A DNA stretch of 15,034 bases from JANQGH01 sp039177555. Its GTDB lineage: Bacteria > Pseudomonadota > Alphaproteobacteria > DSM-16000 > Inquilinaceae. Below the pieces are notes generated by a model that was not told the DNA's origin, did not search any database, and saw nothing but the letters and a program-made list of their open reading frames with translations. The translations under genes were made by a program, and so were the position numbers. Shown in pieces: positions 13,741 through 15,034 of this stretch. Numbering within the stretch: the stretch's first letter is position 1; each line of letters opens with the position of its first letter. Where the stretch lies: the NCBI GenBank assembly GCA_039177555.1, contig JBCDFV010000072.1:1-15034 (forward strand), given 5' to 3'.

Positions 13741-14559
13741 TCACGCCATCGGGCGGCAGGTTATCCCGATGGAGTTCATGAACTCCATCGGCGTTTTTTG
13801 GCCGATGGAGGAATGTGGTCGTTCGTTGTTGTACTCGTGTCGGTACGCCTCGCATTTTAGCCGGGCATCGGCCAGCGACAAGAACCAGTTCTGATCCACG
13901 CACTCTTCCCTTACCTTGCCGTTGAAAGCCTCCACGAAGCTGTTGTCCGTTGGCTTGCCGGGCCGGGAGCAGTCCAGCACGACGCCGTTCATATAGGCCC
14001 AAAGGTCAAGGTCCTTGGAGATGAATTCGAGGCCCTGGTCGACCCGGATCGATTTGGGCACACCATACGCTGTGGTCACCCGCTCCAAGGTGCTGACGAC
14101 ATCCGACCCGGTGTAGCGGCTGCGGACATCGATCGCCGGCGAGACCTTGGTGAAGGCATCCACGATCGTCAGGATCCGGATCTTCGAGCCGTCGAACAGC
14201 TGATCGGACAGAAAGTCCATGGCCCAGACCTGGTTGGGCGCTTGCGGTGCTTTACGGTTTTCGTGCAGCTTGGCCGAGACCTTGCGCTTGGGGCGCTTGT
14301 TCCTGATCTGCAAGCCCTCTTCGACGTAGAGCCGGTAAACCCGCGTGGCGTTCACCGGCCAGCCCTCCCGTCTCAACAGGACATGGATGCGCCGATAGCC
14401 ATAGCGCACCCGGGTTTCGGCGATCTCCCGAATACGTGTCTTCAGAGCGGCCTGCGAAGGACGGCGGCTTTTGTAGTGATGGCTCGATCGTGGTGCCTTC
14501 AGCGGCGCACAGGCCTTGCGGATGCTCACGCCAAACGCTGCCGTCAGATGATCCACCAA
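13741..14559 (-). CDS. IS3-family transposase OrfB (DDE integrase core)
   Basis: 272 residues with the HTH_21-like N-terminus (ALKTRIREIAETRVRYGYRR) and an rve-type integrase core. The catalytic triad is Asp115 (VWAMDFLSD), Asp174 (RVDQGLEF) and Glu210 (DNSFVEAFNGKVREEC), with exactly 35 residues between the last two, as in IS3 members. The nominal start is TTG at 14559. As in other IS3 elements, the protein is more probably made as an OrfAB fusion through a -1 frameshift near the orfA stop: the sequence CGAAAG (14591-14586) precedes the stop, and the orfB frame stays open across it. The triad is intact, but because orfA is cut, an active OrfAB cannot be made from this copy. The C-terminus (SIGQKTPMEFMNSIG) is encoded over a palindrome. 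Confidence 0.9.
   Translation of the reverse strand: MVDHLTAAFGVSIRKACAPLKAPRSSHHYKSRRPSQAALKTRIREIAETRVRYGYRRIHVLLRREGWPVNATRVYRLYVEEGLQIRNKRPKRKVSAKLHENRKAPQAPNQVWAMDFLSDQLFDGSKIRILTIVDAFTKVSPAIDVRSRYTGSDVVSTLERVTTAYGVPKSIRVDQGLEFISKDLDLWAYMNGVVLDCSRPGKPTDNSFVEAFNGKVREECVDQNWFLSLADARLKCEAYRHEYNNERPHSSIGQKTPMEFMNSIGITCRPMA
13766..13791. repeat. 26-bp perfect palindrome followed by a T run
   Basis: The palindrome runs from CCGATGGAGTTCA to its exact complement TGAACTCCATCGG, within the last codons of IS3 orfB. Six T residues follow at 13794-13799 on the plus strand, giving an intrinsic-terminator-like layout for transcripts entering from the left, antisense to the transposase. Further CCATCGG/CCGATGG copies lie at 13746-13752 and 13801-13807. 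Confidence 0.6.
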
Positions 14560-14579
14560 CTGCCGCCGCTTCGCAGGCC

Positions 14580-14705
14580 TCAGAGCTTTCGGCGAATGAC
14601 GTCCTGCAGCATCTCCTTGTCCAGCATGGCATCGGCCAGCAGCCGCTTCAGCTTGCCGTTCTCCTCCTCAAGCTGCTTCAACCGCCGCACCTCCGACGGC
14701 ATCAG
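14580..14705 (-). pseudogene. IS3-family OrfA, C-terminal part only
   Basis: The minus-strand frame ending at TGA 14582-14580 reads LMPSEVRRLKQLEEENGKLK then RLLADAMLDKEMLQDVIRRK and L. This is the leucine-zipper C-terminal part of IS3-family OrfA (IS407-type). The N-terminal helix-turn-helix half is missing; upstream of the Leu codon at 14703-14705 the sequence no longer resembles OrfA. Truncation by the IS481-type insertion explains this. Confidence 0.75.
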
Positions 14706-14739
14706 ACTGTTCTGAGACGGTAATTCCCTGACAGTTGGT

Positions 14740-14775
14740 GCCACACCCAGGCGCCCATGGGCGCATGGGTGTGGC
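14740..14775. repeat. 36-bp near-perfect palindrome in the IS481-type leader
   Basis: GCCACACCCA (14740-14749) pairs with TGGGTGTGGC (14766-14775), and the 14-bp core GCGCCCATGGGCGC (14751-14764) is itself a perfect palindrome. Only the pair 14750/14765 fails to match. No T run follows. It lies about 65 bp before the transposase start, so it could form a hairpin in the leader transcript or serve as a protein site. Confidence 0.7.
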
Positions 14776-14839
14776 CATGCCGCTTCTTGGAGGGCTTAGG
14801 ATTGTTTTGCCGAACATCCAAGCCACCAGGAGCAAAGAC

Positions 14840-15034
14840 ATGACCACGAAAGACAAGATAGTACGGCGCAAGCTGTCCCTGCTCACGCTCGCCAAGGAGC
14901 TGGAGAATGTCAGCCGGGCCTGCAAAGTGATGGGCTAGTCCCGTCAGCAGTTCTACGAGATCCGGCGCAACTTCCAGACCTATGGTGCCGAAGGCCTGAT
15001 CGACCGGCTGCCCGGGCCCAAGGGGCCGCATCCC
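14840..15034 (+). pseudogene. IS481-family transposase N-terminus with premature amber stop
   Basis: From the ATG at 14840, preceded by the ribosome-binding site AGGAG (14828-14832), the frame reads MTTKDKIVRRKLSLLTLAKE, LENVSRACKVMG, a TAG stop at 14936-14938, then continues in frame as SRQQFYEIRRNFQTYGAEGL and IDRLPGPKGPHP to the window edge. This is the helix-turn-helix N-terminal region of IS481-family transposases. Relatives I know have Tyr (MGYSRQQFY) where the stop is, so one base change (TAC or TAT to TAG) explains it. The copy is probably inactive unless the amber codon is suppressed. Confidence 0.8.

Larger units (their letters stand above)
13641..14707 (-). mobile_element. IS3-family insertion sequence, interrupted in orfA
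   Basis: The element contains an intact orfB (13741-14559) and the 3' part of orfA (14580 to about 14705), all on the minus strand. Its 3' terminal repeat is taken as 13641, though 13590 or 13692 are alternatives. Its 5' end is not present: similarity in orfA stops at about 14706, exactly where an IS481-type element appears to begin. The remainder should lie beyond the right edge of the window if the inner element is complete. Confidence 0.65.
14708..15034 (+). mobile_element. IS481-family insertion sequence, left part (runs off window edge)
   Basis: From 14708 the DNA begins TGTTCTGAGACGG; a 5'-TGT end is usual for IS481-type elements. It continues through a leader with a 36-bp near-palindrome to a transposase reading frame at 14840. 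The left boundary is set by where similarity to IS3 orfA ceases. The right end is outside the window. Confidence 0.5.

Noticed and set aside
1..15034. CRISPR arrays, tRNA/rRNA genes, riboswitches, toxin-antitoxin or defence genes
   Set aside because: I looked for regularly spaced repeats, tRNA-like folds and known defence motifs and saw none.

Overview
The window looks like accessory catabolic DNA from a high-GC member of the Alphaproteobacteria. This is judged from GC-rich codons, the TAXI-type TRAP transporter, the GntR regulators and the insertion-sequence types; the genus cannot be fixed from sequence alone. No tRNA, rRNA, CRISPR array or phage gene was seen.

Layout. (1) 1-180: tail of an IS110-family transposase, cut by the window edge. 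(2) 305-2749, minus strand: a tightly overlapping three-gene operon. In transcription order it encodes an Asp/Glu-racemase or maleate-isomerase family enzyme with both catalytic cysteines, an isocitrate lyase/PEP mutase family lyase (KRCGH motif), and an SDR dehydrogenase. (3) 2831-3652, plus strand: a HutC-type GntR repressor (UTRA domain), divergent from that operon. (4) 3669-6547, minus strand: a TAXI-type TRAP transporter made of a periplasmic receptor and a fused permease. (5) 6548-6980: a 433-bp divergent regulatory region. (6) 6981-13181, plus strand: a six-gene operon encoding a second racemase-family protein that lacks both cysteines, a FadR-type GntR regulator (FCD domain), an HpaE-like aldehyde dehydrogenase, a second SDR, a class A FAD monooxygenase, and an NMT1/ABC-receptor-like protein without a signal peptide. 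(7) 13182-15034: decayed and mobile DNA. It holds a LysR fragment, two apparent IS3-type ends, an IS3-family element, and an IS481-family element that interrupts the IS3 orfA and itself carries an amber stop.

How the genes may work together (inference). The transporter imports a carboxylate-bearing compound. The monooxygenase, dehydrogenases and aldehyde dehydrogenase oxidise it. The racemase-family enzymes isomerise or otherwise process an unsaturated or malonate-like diacid. The KRCGH lyase then splits a C4-C6 hydroxydiacid into central metabolites. The substrate is not identifiable; aromatic or N-heteroaromatic acids are one possibility.

The strongest non-coding signal is a shared promoter/operator module. 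A 30-bp block with 21 identities lies upstream of both racemase-family genes in the same relative orientation, and it overlaps TGTCCA/TGGACA repeats. This ties the two operons to one regulator, most simply the UTRA GntR protein encoded beside one copy.
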